Shown: in pieces, positions 6,632 through 16,302 of the stretch
Numbering within the stretch: the first letter of the stretch is position 1
Layout of the letters: every line of letters begins with the position of its first letter
Assembly: GCA_023251235.1 (NCBI GenBank)
Contig: JAHEZE010000024.1
Coordinates: forward strand, 1-35,642
Length of the DNA stretch: 35,642 nucleotides
Reading direction: 5' to 3'
Origin: Sphingobacteriales bacterium
GTDB lineage: Bacteria > Bacteroidota > Bacteroidia > Chitinophagales > Chitinophagaceae
Notes under the pieces: model-generated
Told to the model about the DNA's origin: nothing
The model's input: the letters and a program-made list of their open reading frames with translations, nothing else
Databases searched by the model: none
Made by a program: the position numbers and the translations under genes

Positions 6632-7186
6632 TTATTTCCATTTAATATTACACCCGATACCTGGTCTCTGTTGCTCCGGCACAGGTTGGTTGTTAATTAA
6701 ACAATCCAGCGCATGGCGGATATCTTTTCCGGTTACAGGTATTTCATTTCCGGGTCGGCTATCATCCAGCTGACCCCGGTAAACGAGCCGGAGATTTTTA
6801 TCATAGATAAAAAAATCAGGTGTGCAGGCAGCGTCATAAGCTTTAGCTACCTGCTGTGTTTCATCATAACAATAAGGAAAAGGATAGTTTAATTGCAGCG
6901 CAACCTGTTTCATTAAAGTGGGTGAATCATCCGGATGATTGATTACATCGTTTGAACTGATGGCAACAAAACCAATCTTTTTATTTTTATAATCCATGGC
7001 CAATCTTACCAGTTCATCATTTACATGTTTTACAAAAGGACAATGATTACAGATGAACATAATTACAGTTGCTGCTTCGCCTTTTATTTCATTTAATGAA
7101 ATTTGTTTTCCGGTTACTGTATTGGGTAGTGTAAAGTCAGGAGCTTTAGTACCCAGGGCTACCATTGATGAAGGAGTTCTTGCCAT
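6632..7186 (-). CDS. Thioredoxin-fold redoxin (AhpC/TSA-like)
   Basis: A 184-aa thioredoxin-fold protein. APDFTLPNTVTGKQISL (15-31) is the typical redoxin opening, C46-N-H-C49-P is the redox-active CxxC, and C121-T-P123 supplies the cis-proline loop. The C-terminal RPGIGCNIKWK matches the tail of the CNHCP-type redoxins common in Bacteroidota and cyanobacteria. There is no signal peptide, so it should be cytoplasmic. Its substrate, whether peroxide or a protein disulfide, is unknown. The gene is divergent from nfeD, sharing a 133-bp intergenic region. Confidence 0.85.
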   Translation of the reverse strand: MARTPSSMVALGTKAPDFTLPNTVTGKQISLNEIKGEAATVIMFICNHCPFVKHVNDELVRLAMDYKNKKIGFVAISSNDVINHPDDSPTLMKQVALQLNYPFPYCYDETQQVAKAYDAACTPDFFIYDKNLRLVYRGQLDDSRPGNEIPVTGKDIRHALDCLINNQPVPEQQRPGIGCNIKWK

Positions 7187-7319
7187 TGGATAAAGTTACT
7201 TCATAAAACAGATTTGCCTGACCGTTATGCCGGGTGTCTATTCAATTTTATAATTTTTGTTTGCTTTTGAATTCAGTAACTTACAGAAGGTCATTTCAAA
7301 CCCGGCAGGGAAGGTTCTT

Positions 7320-8603
7320 ATGAAACGGTTCTTACAATATTATTTCATTTTATTTTTCTTTTCATCTTCACTTTTAGCGCAGAAGGTTGTTTCCATGAAG
7401 ATTAACGGCACGATTAATCCCGTTACCGCAGACTTTATTCATAATGGAATTGAAAAAGCAAAGAAGGAAAATGCAGAATGCCTGATCATTCATCTGAACA
7501 CTCCCGGCGGTTTATTGAATTCAACAAGAGCGATTGTAAGTGATATGCTGGAATCGCCGGTGCCGGTAGTGGTGTATGTTTCTCCCGGCGGGTCACATGC
7601 TGGTTCGGCTGGTGTGTTCATTACACTTGCCGCTAATATTGCCGCTATGACGCCGGGCACTAATATTGGCGCAGCACACCCGGTAACCCTGCAGGCACAG
7701 ATGGATACTACCATGAATGAAAAAGTTACCAATGATGCAGCTGCATTTATAAGATCGATTGCCGAAAAAAGAAATCGAAATATGGTTTGGGCCGAAAGGG
7801 CAGTACGGAGAAGTTATTCTTACACTGAAACGGAAGCTTTGCAGGATTCGGCCATTGATTTGATTGCAAAGAATGAACAGGAGTTGCTGGGTATGATTGA
7901 TGGAAAAACAATTAAACTCAATTCCGGTTCAAAAATACTGCATACCCGATCGGCAACCATTGAAGAATATAACATGAGTATTTGGGAAAAAATACTGGAC
8001 ATTATCAGCGACCCGAACATTGCTTATATTTTATTGTTGATGGGTATGTATGGAATTTTCTTTGAGTTGTACAATCCCGGATCAATTCTGCCGGGTATTG
8101 TGGGGGTGATTGCTCTTATACTTGCATTTTATTCCATGAATTCATTGCCCGTGAATTATGCCGGACTGGCATTGATCATTTTTGCCATCATTTTATTTTT
8201 ACTGGAAATAAAAATTGTGAGCCATGGTTTGCTGGCTATCGGAGGCACTATTTCCCTGTTGCTGGGTTCTATGATGCTGATAAAGTCCACTTCATCACTG
8301 GAGATGGCAAGAATATCACGCAGTATAATTTTTTCAGCAACGGTAGTGACGGCTCTTTTCTTTCTTTTTATTGTAGGGCTTGGCATAAGAGCACAACGAC
8401 GAAAAATAGTTACCGGGATGGAAGGGCTGATTGGTAACATAGGCGAAGTAACAGAACTGCTTGCACCTACCGGCATTGTAAAAGTGCAGGGAGAAATATG
8501 GAATGCAGAATCCCTTACCGGAAATATCAGCATAGGGGAAAAAGTAAGGATAAAAGAAATGAAGAATCTGAAATTATATGTAGAAAAAATTCATCACAGT
8601 TAA
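7320..8603 (+). CDS. NfeD family membrane serine protease (long form)
   Basis: A 427-aa long-form NfeD protein. A signal peptide (1-20) precedes a ClpP-like protease domain (about 23-210) with LNTPGGLL, the SAG motif carrying the probable nucleophile S96 and candidate base K135 (NEKVTNDAAAFIR). Then come four or so membrane helices (about 230-350) and a C-terminal OB-fold (370-427, GEVTELLAPTGIVKVQGEIWNAES). In archaeal homologues this protease cleaves the C-terminal region of the partner stomatin. That partner, a slipin, is encoded 10 bp downstream. A TTG-initiated extension from 7257 is possible, but MKRFLQYYFI gives a proper signal peptide. Confidence 0.9.
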   Translation: MKRFLQYYFILFFFSSSLLAQKVVSMKINGTINPVTADFIHNGIEKAKKENAECLIIHLNTPGGLLNSTRAIVSDMLESPVPVVVYVSPGGSHAGSAGVFITLAANIAAMTPGTNIGAAHPVTLQAQMDTTMNEKVTNDAAAFIRSIAEKRNRNMVWAERAVRRSYSYTETEALQDSAIDLIAKNEQELLGMIDGKTIKLNSGSKILHTRSATIEEYNMSIWEKILDIISDPNIAYILLLMGMYGIFFELYNPGSILPGIVGVIALILAFYSMNSLPVNYAGLALIIFAIILFLLEIKIVSHGLLAIGGTISLLLGSMMLIKSTSSLEMARISRSIIFSATVVTALFFLFIVGLGIRAQRRKIVTGMEGLIGNIGEVTELLAPTGIVKVQGEIWNAESLTGNISIGEKVRIKEMKNLKLYVEKIHHS

Positions 8604-8613
8604 AAATTAAATT

Positions 8614-9387
8614 ATGGAACAGTTTCCTGTAGCAATCGTTGCAATTATTCTTTTTGTACTCATGATCCTGTCAAGCGCCATACGCATATTGCGTGAATAT
8701 GAGCGGGGTGTTATTTTCCGGCTGGGAAGACTGATCGGCGGAGGTGGAATAAAAGGTCCGGGGATTATTTTCTTAATTCCGGTAATTGATAAAATGGTAA
8801 GAGTAAGCCTGCGCACCGTGGTGCTGGATGTGCCGCCGCAGGATATCATTACACAGGATAATGTTTCCATCAAGGTAAATGCCGTAGTTTACTTTCGGGT
8901 AGTAGAACCTCAGAAAGCCATCGTGCAGGTGGAAAATTTTTTGGCTGCCACTTCACAGATTTCTCAAACTACATTGCGGAGTGTTTTAGGTCAATCAGAA
9001 CTGGATGACCTGCTTTCACAAAGAGAAAAAATAAACCACCGGTTGCAACAGATCATTGATTCGCAAACGGACCCATGGGGGGTAAAAGTTTCCAATGTAG
9101 AAGTAAAGCAGATTGATCTGCCGCAGGAAATGCAAAGAGCCATGGCTAAACAGGCGGAAGCGGAAAGGGAAAGAAGGAGCAAGGTAATTGCAGCGGAAGG
9201 AGAATTCCAGGCATCACAGCGTTTAGCCGATGCGGCAAAAATTCTTGCCGGAGAACCAAGTGCATTAACATTGCGCTACTTGCAGACCTTAAGAGAAATT
9301 GCTACAGAAAATAATTCAACAACCATTTTCCCGGTTCCAATTGATCTGCTGAGACCGTTTTTAAAAATCAACGAACTGAAATCATAA
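8614..9387 (+). CDS. Slipin/stomatin-like SPFH membrane protein
   Basis: A 257-aa slipin. One N-terminal membrane helix (about 5-23) is followed by the SPFH/Band-7 domain ([14 protein letters not shown] at 27-40; [25 protein letters not shown]) and a helical oligomerisation segment rich in Ala, Glu and Arg ([19 protein letters not shown]). It is expected to form ring-like scaffolds in the inner membrane. The 10-bp spacing from nfeD fits the classic NfeD-stomatin operon involved in membrane quality control. The start at 8614 is the only sensible ATG. Confidence 0.93.
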   Translation: MEQFPVAIVAIILFVLMILSSAIRILREYERGVIFRLGRLIGGGGIKGPGIIFLIPVIDKMVRVSLRTVVLDVPPQDIITQDNVSIKVNAVVYFRVVEPQKAIVQVENFLAATSQISQTTLRSVLGQSELDDLLSQREKINHRLQQIIDSQTDPWGVKVSNVEVKQIDLPQEMQRAMAKQAEAERERRSKVIAAEGEFQASQRLADAAKILAGEPSALTLRYLQTLREIATENNSTTIFPVPIDLLRPFLKINELKS

Positions 9388-9439
9388 TAGCTTTTTCTTT
9401 TTTGAAACGATTGCCTTGTAATCTTAAAAAAGACAGTCT

Positions 9440-9649
9440 ATGGCAAAGCACAATGTTTATTTCAATTTACCCACCCGGGAGTTGGGCTATTCAGATATTA
9501 TCATTGAAGTATTCAGCGATAATGAAAAATTTGGAACCATCACCATTTCCAAAGGATCATTGGAATGGTATCCGGCAAATGCCAAAAACCCCTACAAACT
9601 GGAATGGGAATTTTTTGATAAGGTGATCAAATCTTATTTTGAGAAATAA
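9440..9649 (+). CDS. Small conserved hypothetical protein (69 aa)
   Basis: A 69-aa soluble protein. Its body looks like a small beta-rich domain: VYFNLPTRELGYSDIIIEVFSD, then FGTITISKGSLEWYP, then LEWEFFDKVIKSY. I recognise the KLGxIxISKGxLEWxP pattern as typical of short uncharacterised Bacteroidota proteins, but no function is known to me. An overlapping open frame at 9402-9626 is poorer in composition and I reject it. It follows the slipin gene by 52 bp and could be its third operon member. A strong bidirectional terminator follows at once. Confidence 0.7.
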   Translation: MAKHNVYFNLPTRELGYSDIIIEVFSDNEKFGTITISKGSLEWYPANAKNPYKLEWEFFDKVIKSYFEK

Positions 9650-9650
9650 A

Positions 9651-9678
9651 AAAATTCCGGCTTGATAGCCGGAATTTT
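9651..9678. terminator. Bidirectional rho-independent terminator
   Basis: AAAATTCCGGCT (9651-9662), loop TGAT, AGCCGGAATTTT (9667-9678): a perfect 12-bp stem flanked by A and T runs, between the convergent genes ending at 9649 and 9699. Confidence 0.92.
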
Positions 9679-9698
9679 TTCTGCTAATACTTATTAAA

Positions 9699-10361
9699 TC
9701 AAAATCTAAAGCCAAAACCTGCATTTACATTTAATGTACTTAACTGGCGGGTTTCTTGTACTGTCGGTTGTCCGGCGATGTTAATTTTGTAACCAGGTCT
9801 TGCATGATTATAGTCTGCATTAAAAATAAACACTCCGTTTTTTTTAAGATTATATCTAAAATCCATGCCAACTGACCACGGTGTAATTGAAGTAGCAGTG
9901 TTTCCATTCCCAATGGTTTTATTATCTACGATGATTACCGGGGTATTAAGGCTGGCAATTCCTGTTAAAAATTTTAAATCTACAAAGGCTTTGGAGCCTA
10001 TCGTTTCTGTGAGTTTCGGGCCAATCATTAAACCAATGTATTCATAGATATCAATATCAGAGATTTGTACTTCGGTTGGAAGCTTTTTTTGAATATTGTA
10101 ACGGGTATAAAATCCATTGAGGGCAATTCCAAAATTTGTTACTATGTTATATCCATAATTAACATTAAGATTCATGGCGGCTTTAGCATAACCAGCCTGA
10201 AAATTATTTTTGTTATTGGAACCAAAATCTCCCAATGGAAAAGAAGTTCCCGCACTAAAAGAAAGAAAGGATTTAGTTTCTTTTACAGGGTTGCTTTCCT
10301 GAGCCATTACTGTAAAGCCAGCTAATAATATGGCAAATGATAATAGAATTATTTTTTTCAT
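9699..10361 (-). CDS. Outer-membrane beta-barrel protein
   Basis: A 220-aa protein with a signal peptide (MKKIILLSFAILLAGFTVMAQ, cleavage near residue 21). The rest has alternating amphipathic strands typical of an eight-stranded barrel (FLSFSAGTSFPLGDF, LNVNYGYNIVTNFGIALNGFY, VGMDFRYNLKKNGVFIFNADY) and ends NAGFGFRF, the aromatic C-terminal residue used by the BAM machinery. It probably sits in the outer membrane as a small porin-like or OmpA/X-type barrel. No substrate can be assigned. Confidence 0.8.
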   Translation of the reverse strand: MKKIILLSFAILLAGFTVMAQESNPVKETKSFLSFSAGTSFPLGDFGSNNKNNFQAGYAKAAMNLNVNYGYNIVTNFGIALNGFYTRYNIQKKLPTEVQISDIDIYEYIGLMIGPKLTETIGSKAFVDLKFLTGIASLNTPVIIVDNKTIGNGNTATSITPWSVGMDFRYNLKKNGVFIFNADYNHARPGYKINIAGQPTVQETRQLSTLNVNAGFGFRF

Positions 10362-10716
10362 CTTATTTAATTTTTTAATAAGCCCATCAACAAAAGATAA
10401 TCAAGGCACAAAATATTACCGGATCAGTTTCTTCAATATGACCTTCGTGCCACGGAATAGTGATTTTTATCAATCACCCTCAATTTAAACAAGAGACAAG
10501 ATTATCTTTTTTTATAAAATCCCTCAGGCAGGTAATTGCTTTCAATGTGAGTTTGTATCAGCAAATAGATTTCGGATTTTAAAAAGGTATTGTAATTCAG
10601 GGAAATATAAATAGCGGCAAGCCAAATTATATGACAATAATCAATCACAACGTTGATATTATGCAAATTATTATTTGTGAAGAGGTAATAACTATGTACT
10701 CTAAAATTTTTAAGTT
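10362..10716. other. Intergenic region before ppdK
   Basis: A 355-bp AT-rich stretch between the divergent barrel gene and ppdK. It must hold both promoters, but I found no exact TAnnTTTG box or strong hairpin I would defend, and no small gene with sensible codon use. Confidence 0.4.
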
Positions 10717-13467
10717 ATGGCAAAAAAACCAGCTCCCCGTAAGTATGTCTATTACTTCGGTGGTGGCAAAGCAGATGGTAATGAATCCATGAAGAACTTA
10801 CTGGGTGGCAAAGGAGCCAACCTCGCCGAAATGGCCGGTCACCCAAAACTCCGTTTACCTGTACCTCCGGGTTTTACAATTACTACAGAAGTATGCACTT
10901 ATTATTATGATCATAAAAAGATGTATCCAACAGAAATAAAGAGACAGGTGGAAGTATCGCTTGAAAAAATGGAAAAACAGATGGGTAAAAAATTTGGTGA
11001 TGAAAAAAATCCATTGCTGGTGTCTGTTCGTTCAGGTGCCCGGCGCAGTATGCCCGGAATGATGGAAACAGTTTTGAATATCGGGTTAAATGCAAAAACC
11101 ATCAAAGGGCTCATTGCACAAAGCGGGAATGAACGTTTTGTTTATGATGCTTACCGGCGACTGATCATGATGTATGCCGATGTGGTGATGGAAAAAGGGA
11201 ATAACCATGAAGTAAAAAACGGGAAAGGCATCCGCAAAATATTAGATGAGAAACTGGAGCACATCAAACACAAACAGGGATATACCAATGATACTGACTT
11301 AAAAGTTGATGAACTGAAAACACTGGTGAAGGACTACAAAAGGACAGTAAAGAAAGTATTAGGAATGGATTTTCCCGATAATCCATGGGAACAACTCTGG
11401 GGCGGTATCGGTGCCGTATTCAGCAGCTGGAATGGAAAGAGGGCTGTGGAGTATCGCCGCATTGAAAAGATTCCGGATGAATGGGGTACAGCTGTAAATA
11501 TTCAGGCGATGGTATTTGGTAATATGGGCAATGACAGTTGTACCGGCGTGGCTTTCACAAGAAATCCGGGTACGGGAGAAAATAAATTTTATGGTGAATA
11601 CCTGATAAATGCACAGGGAGAAGATGTGGTAGCTGGTATCAGAACCCCGGCGCCGGTGAATGAATATTCAAAGAATGCCCAAAGCAAACAATTCAAAACG
11701 CTGGAAAAAATAATGCCCAAACTGTATAAAGAATTAGATGGTTATCAAAAACGGCTGGAGCAACATTATAGAGACATGCAGGATATTGAGTTTACTATTG
11801 AAAAAGGAACGCTATACATGCTGCAGTGCAGGGTAGGTAAAAGAAATGGAATTGCCGCTGTACGTATGGCAACAGAAATGCATTCTGAAAAACTGATTGA
11901 TGCTAAAACAGCGGTCATGAGAGTGGGACCAAATCAGTTGGTTGAATTATTGCTCCCGATGCTGGATCCGAAAGCAGAGCATACGAATGCAGTAATAGCA
12001 AAAGGATTACCCGCAGGTCCGGGAGGTGCCAGGGGACGTGTGGTATTTTCATCAAACGATTCAGTGGAGTGGGCACATAAGGGAGAGAAAGTGATTTTAG
12101 TTCGTGAAGAAACTTCACCGGAAGATGTTGATGGCATGCATAAATCACAAGCCATTTTAACAACAAAAGGCGGCATGACATCACATGCTGCATTGGTGGC
12201 AAGAGGATGGGGTAAATGTTGCATTGTTGGTTGTGGTGATATTGAAATCCATGCTGACACAAAAACATTTCATGGAAAAAATGGAGTAGTGATAAAAGAA
12301 GGAGACTGGATTACCTTAAATGGTACAAAAGGATTGGTGTATGAAGGAAGCCTGCCATTGGTAGATATTGATCTTGATAAAAACCAATCATACAAGTACC
12401 TGATGAAGCTGGTGGATAAAATAAAAACGATGGGTGTTCGCACTAATGCAGAAACACCCGGCGATGCAGCACAGGGTTTAAAATTCGGTGCCGAAGGAAT
12501 TGGTTTGTTCCGTACTGAACATATGTTTTATGGTGAAGGAAGCGAACAGCCTTTGTTCCTGCTGCGCAAAATGATTGTCAGCAAAACTTTGGAAGAAAGA
12601 AAATCCGCTTTGAATGAATTGTATATCTATGTAAAAAAAGATATAAAAGACACATTACTTGTAATGAAAGGTTACCCGGTAACTATTCGTCTGCTTGATC
12701 CGCCATTGCATGAGTTTGTTCCGCATGATGCAGAAAAACTTCATCAACTGAGTAAAGAGCTTGGTATAAGAATGAGTGTATTAAAAAGAAGAGTACTTGC
12801 CCTGCATGAAAACAACCCGATGCTTGGTCACCGTGGTGTAAGACTGGGAGTCAGTTATCCTGAAATAACAGAGATGCAGATAAGGGCCATATTTGAAGCA
12901 ACTGTTGAAATAATAAAGTCCGGTAAAAAGGCATTTCCGGAAATTATGGTGCCGGTTACCTGTACGGTGAATGAACTTATACATCAGAAAGCGATTGTGG
13001 ATCGTGTATATATAGATGTGTGTTCGGAAATGAAGGTGAAATCCATTCCGTATTTATATGGTACCATGATCGAGATACCAAGAGCAGCATTAAAAGCAGG
13101 ACGTATGGCAGAAGTAGCTGATTTCTTCAGCTTTGGTACCAACGATCTTACACAAATGAGTTTTGGATTCAGCCGCGATGATATTGGTGGATTTTTACCA
13201 AATTATCTTGATCAGAAAATTTTGCACGACGATCCTTTCCAGACCATTGACCAGGATGGGGTAGGAGAACTTATTAAAATAGGAACTGAACGTGGCCGCA
13301 AAACAAAACCCAAACTGAAAGTAGGTATTTGCGGTGAACATGGTGGAGATGCGGAGAGTGTAAAATTCTGTCACCGTATTGGTATGAATTATGTAAGCTG
13401 TTCACCATTCCGTGTGCCGATAGCCAGGTTGGCTGCAGCACAGGCGGCTGTTATGTATAATAAATAA
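10717..13467 (+). CDS. ppdK: Pyruvate, phosphate dikinase
   Basis: A 916-aa PPDK, close to the usual length of about 880-910. It interconverts pyruvate, ATP and Pi with PEP, AMP and PPi in the cytoplasm. The N-terminal ATP-grasp domain opens with YYFGGGKADG and KNLLGGKGANLAEMA. The phosphohistidine swivel domain carries GGMTSHAALVARG with H490. The C-terminal PEP/pyruvate TIM barrel has FGAEGIGLFRTEHMF, the GTNDLTQM motif and the catalytic cysteine C872 in GICGEHGGD. It is monocistronic, with a terminator 34 bp after the stop. Confidence 0.98.
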   Translation: MAKKPAPRKYVYYFGGGKADGNESMKNLLGGKGANLAEMAGHPKLRLPVPPGFTITTEVCTYYYDHKKMYPTEIKRQVEVSLEKMEKQMGKKFGDEKNPLLVSVRSGARRSMPGMMETVLNIGLNAKTIKGLIAQSGNERFVYDAYRRLIMMYADVVMEKGNNHEVKNGKGIRKILDEKLEHIKHKQGYTNDTDLKVDELKTLVKDYKRTVKKVLGMDFPDNPWEQLWGGIGAVFSSWNGKRAVEYRRIEKIPDEWGTAVNIQAMVFGNMGNDSCTGVAFTRNPGTGENKFYGEYLINAQGEDVVAGIRTPAPVNEYSKNAQSKQFKTLEKIMPKLYKELDGYQKRLEQHYRDMQDIEFTIEKGTLYMLQCRVGKRNGIAAVRMATEMHSEKLIDAKTAVMRVGPNQLVELLLPMLDPKAEHTNAVIAKGLPAGPGGARGRVVFSSNDSVEWAHKGEKVILVREETSPEDVDGMHKSQAILTTKGGMTSHAALVARGWGKCCIVGCGDIEIHADTKTFHGKNGVVIKEGDWITLNGTKGLVYEGSLPLVDIDLDKNQSYKYLMKLVDKIKTMGVRTNAETPGDAAQGLKFGAEGIGLFRTEHMFYGEGSEQPLFLLRKMIVSKTLEERKSALNELYIYVKKDIKDTLLVMKGYPVTIRLLDPPLHEFVPHDAEKLHQLSKELGIRMSVLKRRVLALHENNPMLGHRGVRLGVSYPEITEMQIRAIFEATVEIIKSGKKAFPEIMVPVTCTVNELIHQKAIVDRVYIDVCSEMKVKSIPYLYGTMIEIPRAALKAGRMAEVADFFSFGTNDLTQMSFGFSRDDIGGFLPNYLDQKILHDDPFQTIDQDGVGELIKIGTERGRKTKPKLKVGICGEHGGDAESVKFCHRIGMNYVSCSPFRVPIARLAAAQAAVMYNK

Positions 13468-13500
13468 AGGCATTAGTATTTATCTGAAAATGGATAACAG

Positions 13501-13528
13501 GGCTGGTGATTCTTCACCGGCCTTTTTT
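13501..13528 (+). terminator. Rho-independent terminator of ppdK
   Basis: GGCTGGTGA (13501-13509), loop TTCT, TCACCGGCC (13514-13522), a 9-bp stem with one G-T pair, then a run of six T. Confidence 0.88.
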
Positions 13529-13542
13529 ATAAGAATAAAAAA

Positions 13543-13567
13543 ACCGGAGCGATATTAACCCCCCGGT
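13543..13567 (-). terminator. Weak terminator candidate of the WG-repeat gene
   Basis: ACCGG (13543-13547) and CCGGT (13563-13567) pair over 5 bp; on the minus strand a T run of seven or so follows (13543-13536). The stem is short, so this is tentative. Confidence 0.45.
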
Positions 13568-13589
13568 CTTTCAATTAAGCAGTACTTAC

Positions 13590-14180
13590 TTATTGATCTT
13601 CTTTAACTGCTTTGCCGGTTTGATCAATATACATCCACTTGCCATCTTTCATTACACGGGCAACGCCATCAGTAAAAGTTTCCGCAAAGCTGTAACGAAA
13701 AGGAATGACTTCTTTTCCATTTTTGTCTATAAATCCCCATTGCATTTTACGATTGGATACCGGGGCAAGACCACTGTTAAAACTTCTGGCATTGTTGTAG
13801 TTCATTGGAATTGCAAGATGACCGGTCGTATCTATAAATCCATAATTATCGTCTTTAGCTACTACGGCAAGGCCTTCTTTAAAAGAAAACACCTCACTGT
13901 ATTGTGGTTCTACAAACTCTTTACCTGTACTATCAATGAATCCCCATTTATCGTCTTTCATAATACCCGCCCTTCCTTCTGAGAAAGTCATTGCTGCATT
14001 ATAAATCAAAGGAATCATCAATTTACCCTGTTCATTAACATAACCACGCTTACCATTTTTTTCTACCAACGACAATCCGCAAACACATTTACTTACATTT
14101 TCATAATTTTTCAGCCATAGTTGTCCGTAGTTATTAATAAAAAGAATTAGTAATGCAGGAAGAATAATACCTCTTTTCAT
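13590..14180 (-). CDS. WG-repeat protein, probably exported
   Basis: A 196-aa protein with an N-terminal hydrophobic signal (MKRGIILPALLILFINNYGQ). The rest is about five WG repeats of 30-35 residues, each with a (K/Q)WGFID-x2-GK core followed by a P-x2-Y: GKRGYVNEQGK, KWGFIDSTGK, NYGFIDTTGH, QWGFIDKNGK and KWMYIDQTGK. WG repeats build beta-rich scaffolds used in protein binding; no catalytic site is expected. The open frame begins two residues earlier at 14186, but MKRG is the more typical start. Its partner is unknown. Confidence 0.85.
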   Translation of the reverse strand: MKRGIILPALLILFINNYGQLWLKNYENVSKCVCGLSLVEKNGKRGYVNEQGKLMIPLIYNAAMTFSEGRAGIMKDDKWGFIDSTGKEFVEPQYSEVFSFKEGLAVVAKDDNYGFIDTTGHLAIPMNYNNARSFNSGLAPVSNRKMQWGFIDKNGKEVIPFRYSFAETFTDGVARVMKDGKWMYIDQTGKAVKEDQ

Positions 14181-14328
14181 AAACATGAGTTTTTATGTTA
14201 TGAAAAATTATTTACAAGGTTAAGGTAGCTTCAATTACAGAGCAGGAGTATGACTTTTAGCAGCTATTAGGTTGATTTTTGAGTATAAATCAGGGAATTT
14301 TCTTCTGATGAACCCAAATCACACAGTC

Positions 14329-15606
14329 TTAATTCTTATAAATCTTTCCATCCTTCATTACAAATACCACTTTCTCCAATCTTTTAATATCCTGGATTGG
14401 ATCACCGTCTATTGCAATGATATCTGCCATAGCCCCTTTGCTGATTTCGCCGATCTGCCCGCTTTTGTTTAATAATTCTGCAGCCACAGATGTTGCGGAT
14501 TTTATCGCTTGCATAGCTGTCATTCCCCACTGAACATAATAAGAGAACTCACGGCTCTGTGGAATTTTACTCCAGTCAAATCCACCTGCATCAGTTCCGA
14601 AAGCAATTTTCACTCCTTTTTGTAAAGCTTTTTTAAATATCCCCGGTAACGAACGAAGCATTTGTGCATTGATGGGATTCCCTTCCTTTGCTCTTCCTTC
14701 AGCTACATAATCAATGACAGTAGCAGTAGGACACCAATAAGCATTTTTCTTTATCATCAGGTCCATACATTCTTCATCCATGCCAAAACCATGTTCAATG
14801 CTTCTGGCGCCGGCATTCAATGAATACAAAATTCCATCACGGGTTACCGCATGTGCCGCCAAAAATTTTCCTGACCTGATCGTTTCATCTGCAACGGCTT
14901 CAATTTCTTCTATGGTAAAATTTGGCCTGCTGCGAAAACTACTGTCCGGAGTCCGGTAATAACCACGGTCAGCATAAATTTTTATCCAGTCTGCCCCATA
15001 ACTTATTTGTTCCCGAACTGCTCTTCTTGCTTCATCGGCACCGGTAATTTCCTGAATGCCTTTTGGCATGTGCAGTTCCCAGCTATATTCATAATTACTC
15101 AATGAATAATGCCCGGTTGTATTGATAGCTCTTGTAGAAACAAACATCCTTGGCCCGGGAATGACGGCATTATTAATTGCTTTTTTCAGATCCACATCGG
15201 CATACATAGCCCCCTCAGTTTCCAGATCGCGGATCGTAGTAAAGCCATTCATCAATGCAATCTGGCAGGAAACACTTCCTCTTAATGTACGGTAAGGAAT
15301 ACTTTCTTTTAAAATCTGCGGATCATATTCTTCCGCCGTTACATCTCCCTGCAATAACACATGGGTATGGCAATCTATTAAACCCGGAAGCACAGTTTTA
15401 TTACTCATATCAATTATGGTGGCATTGCGTGGTATTGCACTAAAGTCTGTAATTTCTTTTATCAAATTACCTTCTATTATGATGGCTTTATTCAATTGAG
15501 GCTGATCACTTTTACCATCAATCAGTTCGCCGCATTTGATCGCTATGGTTTGAGGGATAACCATTTGCTGTATAAATATTAATAAAACAAGCAAGAAGTA
15601 GTTCAT
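14329..15606 (-). CDS. Secreted imidazolonepropionase-like amidohydrolase
   Basis: A 425-aa amidohydrolase of the imidazolonepropionase/Xaa-Pro dipeptidase-like branch. The N-terminus is a signal peptide (MNYFLLVLLIFIQQMVIPQ). Metal ligands are in place: H80 and H82 (DCHTH), candidate carboxylated K209 (DWIKIYAD), H252 (AAHAVT), H272 (IEHGF) and D339 (GTDAGG). The C-terminal ISKGAMADIIAIDGDP closes the beta-sandwich. It is likely to act in the periplasm on small amides or dipeptides; the substrate is not readable. It is a distant relative of the amidohydrolase at 4185-5891, not a recent copy. Confidence 0.9.
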   Translation of the reverse strand: MNYFLLVLLIFIQQMVIPQTIAIKCGELIDGKSDQPQLNKAIIIEGNLIKEITDFSAIPRNATIIDMSNKTVLPGLIDCHTHVLLQGDVTAEEYDPQILKESIPYRTLRGSVSCQIALMNGFTTIRDLETEGAMYADVDLKKAINNAVIPGPRMFVSTRAINTTGHYSLSNYEYSWELHMPKGIQEITGADEARRAVREQISYGADWIKIYADRGYYRTPDSSFRSRPNFTIEEIEAVADETIRSGKFLAAHAVTRDGILYSLNAGARSIEHGFGMDEECMDLMIKKNAYWCPTATVIDYVAEGRAKEGNPINAQMLRSLPGIFKKALQKGVKIAFGTDAGGFDWSKIPQSREFSYYVQWGMTAMQAIKSATSVAAELLNKSGQIGEISKGAMADIIAIDGDPIQDIKRLEKVVFVMKDGKIYKN

Positions 15607-15638
15607 AAAAAAAAATTTAGAAAAAAAGGTACAACTAT

Positions 15639-15658
15639 TTTAATCATAATTGATTAAA
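15639..15658. promoter_or_regulatory. Inverted repeat upstream of amidohydrolase gene
   Basis: TTTAATCA (15639-15646) and TGATTAAA (15651-15658) form a perfect 8-bp inverted repeat with a 4-bp spacer, 33 bp before the amidohydrolase ATG. It could be a regulator site, but AT-rich palindromes arise by chance. Confidence 0.3.
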
Positions 15659-15786
15659 CAGGGCATGACTATTTTTTTAACAAACTAATTTTTTTTAAGA
15701 CAACCATGGATTGATAATTGCCGTTATCAGGCATATCACAAGTAGGAAACCATGTGAGGAAGATTTACTTTAAAAAAATATGTAGT

Positions 15787-16161
15787 ATGAAATCAATTAA
15801 AACAATTAGGTTAATCATTACATTAAGTATGTTAATGATACTTTATTCTGCCTGTAGTAAAAGCAGTTCTGGTTATGGTAGTGGGGGAACCGGTAGTAAT
15901 GGCGTAAGTGCGGCAAATACAATTACTATCAAATCCATGGCTTTTTCGTCCAGTAGTTTATCTGTAAAAGTTGGCACAGTGATAAAATGGCAAAACGATG
16001 ATGGCGTATCCCATAGTGCAACTTCCGATGATGGAACAAGTTTTGATCTTACGGTGTCTGCCGGAGCTTCAGTAACCTTTACCTGTAGTTATGCCGGAAC
16101 ATTCCCGTACCATTGCAAGTTCCATCCTGGAATGACAGCTTCTCTTACAGTATCTCCATAA
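15787..16161 (+). CDS. Cupredoxin-domain lipoprotein
   Basis: A 124-aa copper-binding lipoprotein. The signal ends in YSAC with the lipidated C23, followed by a Ser/Gly-rich flexible linker (24-42). The cupredoxin fold has the type 1 copper ligands H76 (SHSAT), C110, H113 and M116 (YHCKFHPGM), as in plastocyanin-like electron carriers. It should be tethered in the periplasm and pass electrons to or from a redox partner not encoded nearby. An open extension to 15718 lacks a signal; the ATG at 15787 gives a correct lipoprotein. A terminator follows. Confidence 0.9.
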   Translation: MKSIKTIRLIITLSMLMILYSACSKSSSGYGSGGTGSNGVSAANTITIKSMAFSSSSLSVKVGTVIKWQNDDGVSHSATSDDGTSFDLTVSAGASVTFTCSYAGTFPYHCKFHPGMTASLTVSP

Positions 16162-16201
16162 AAGGATTTTACAAAGTAAACCTTATTCAATATATATATA
16201 G

Positions 16202-16228
16202 CAGCAGGATTATTACCTGCTGTTTTTT
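16202..16228 (+). terminator. Rho-independent terminator of cupredoxin gene
   Basis: CAGCAGG (16202-16208), loop ATTATTA, CCTGCTG (16216-16222), then six T. Confidence 0.85.
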
Positions 16229-16302
16229 ATTCAACAAACTGAAAGATTAATTCTATTTCTTAAAACAGGAAAGGGCTGTTCGCCAGATTTATTAATTTCA
16301 CC

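Noticed and set aside
9402-9626. Open frame overlapping the 69-aa gene
   Set aside because: Composition is poor (many Trp, Pro and Ser in odd positions); the 9440 frame gives a coherent protein.
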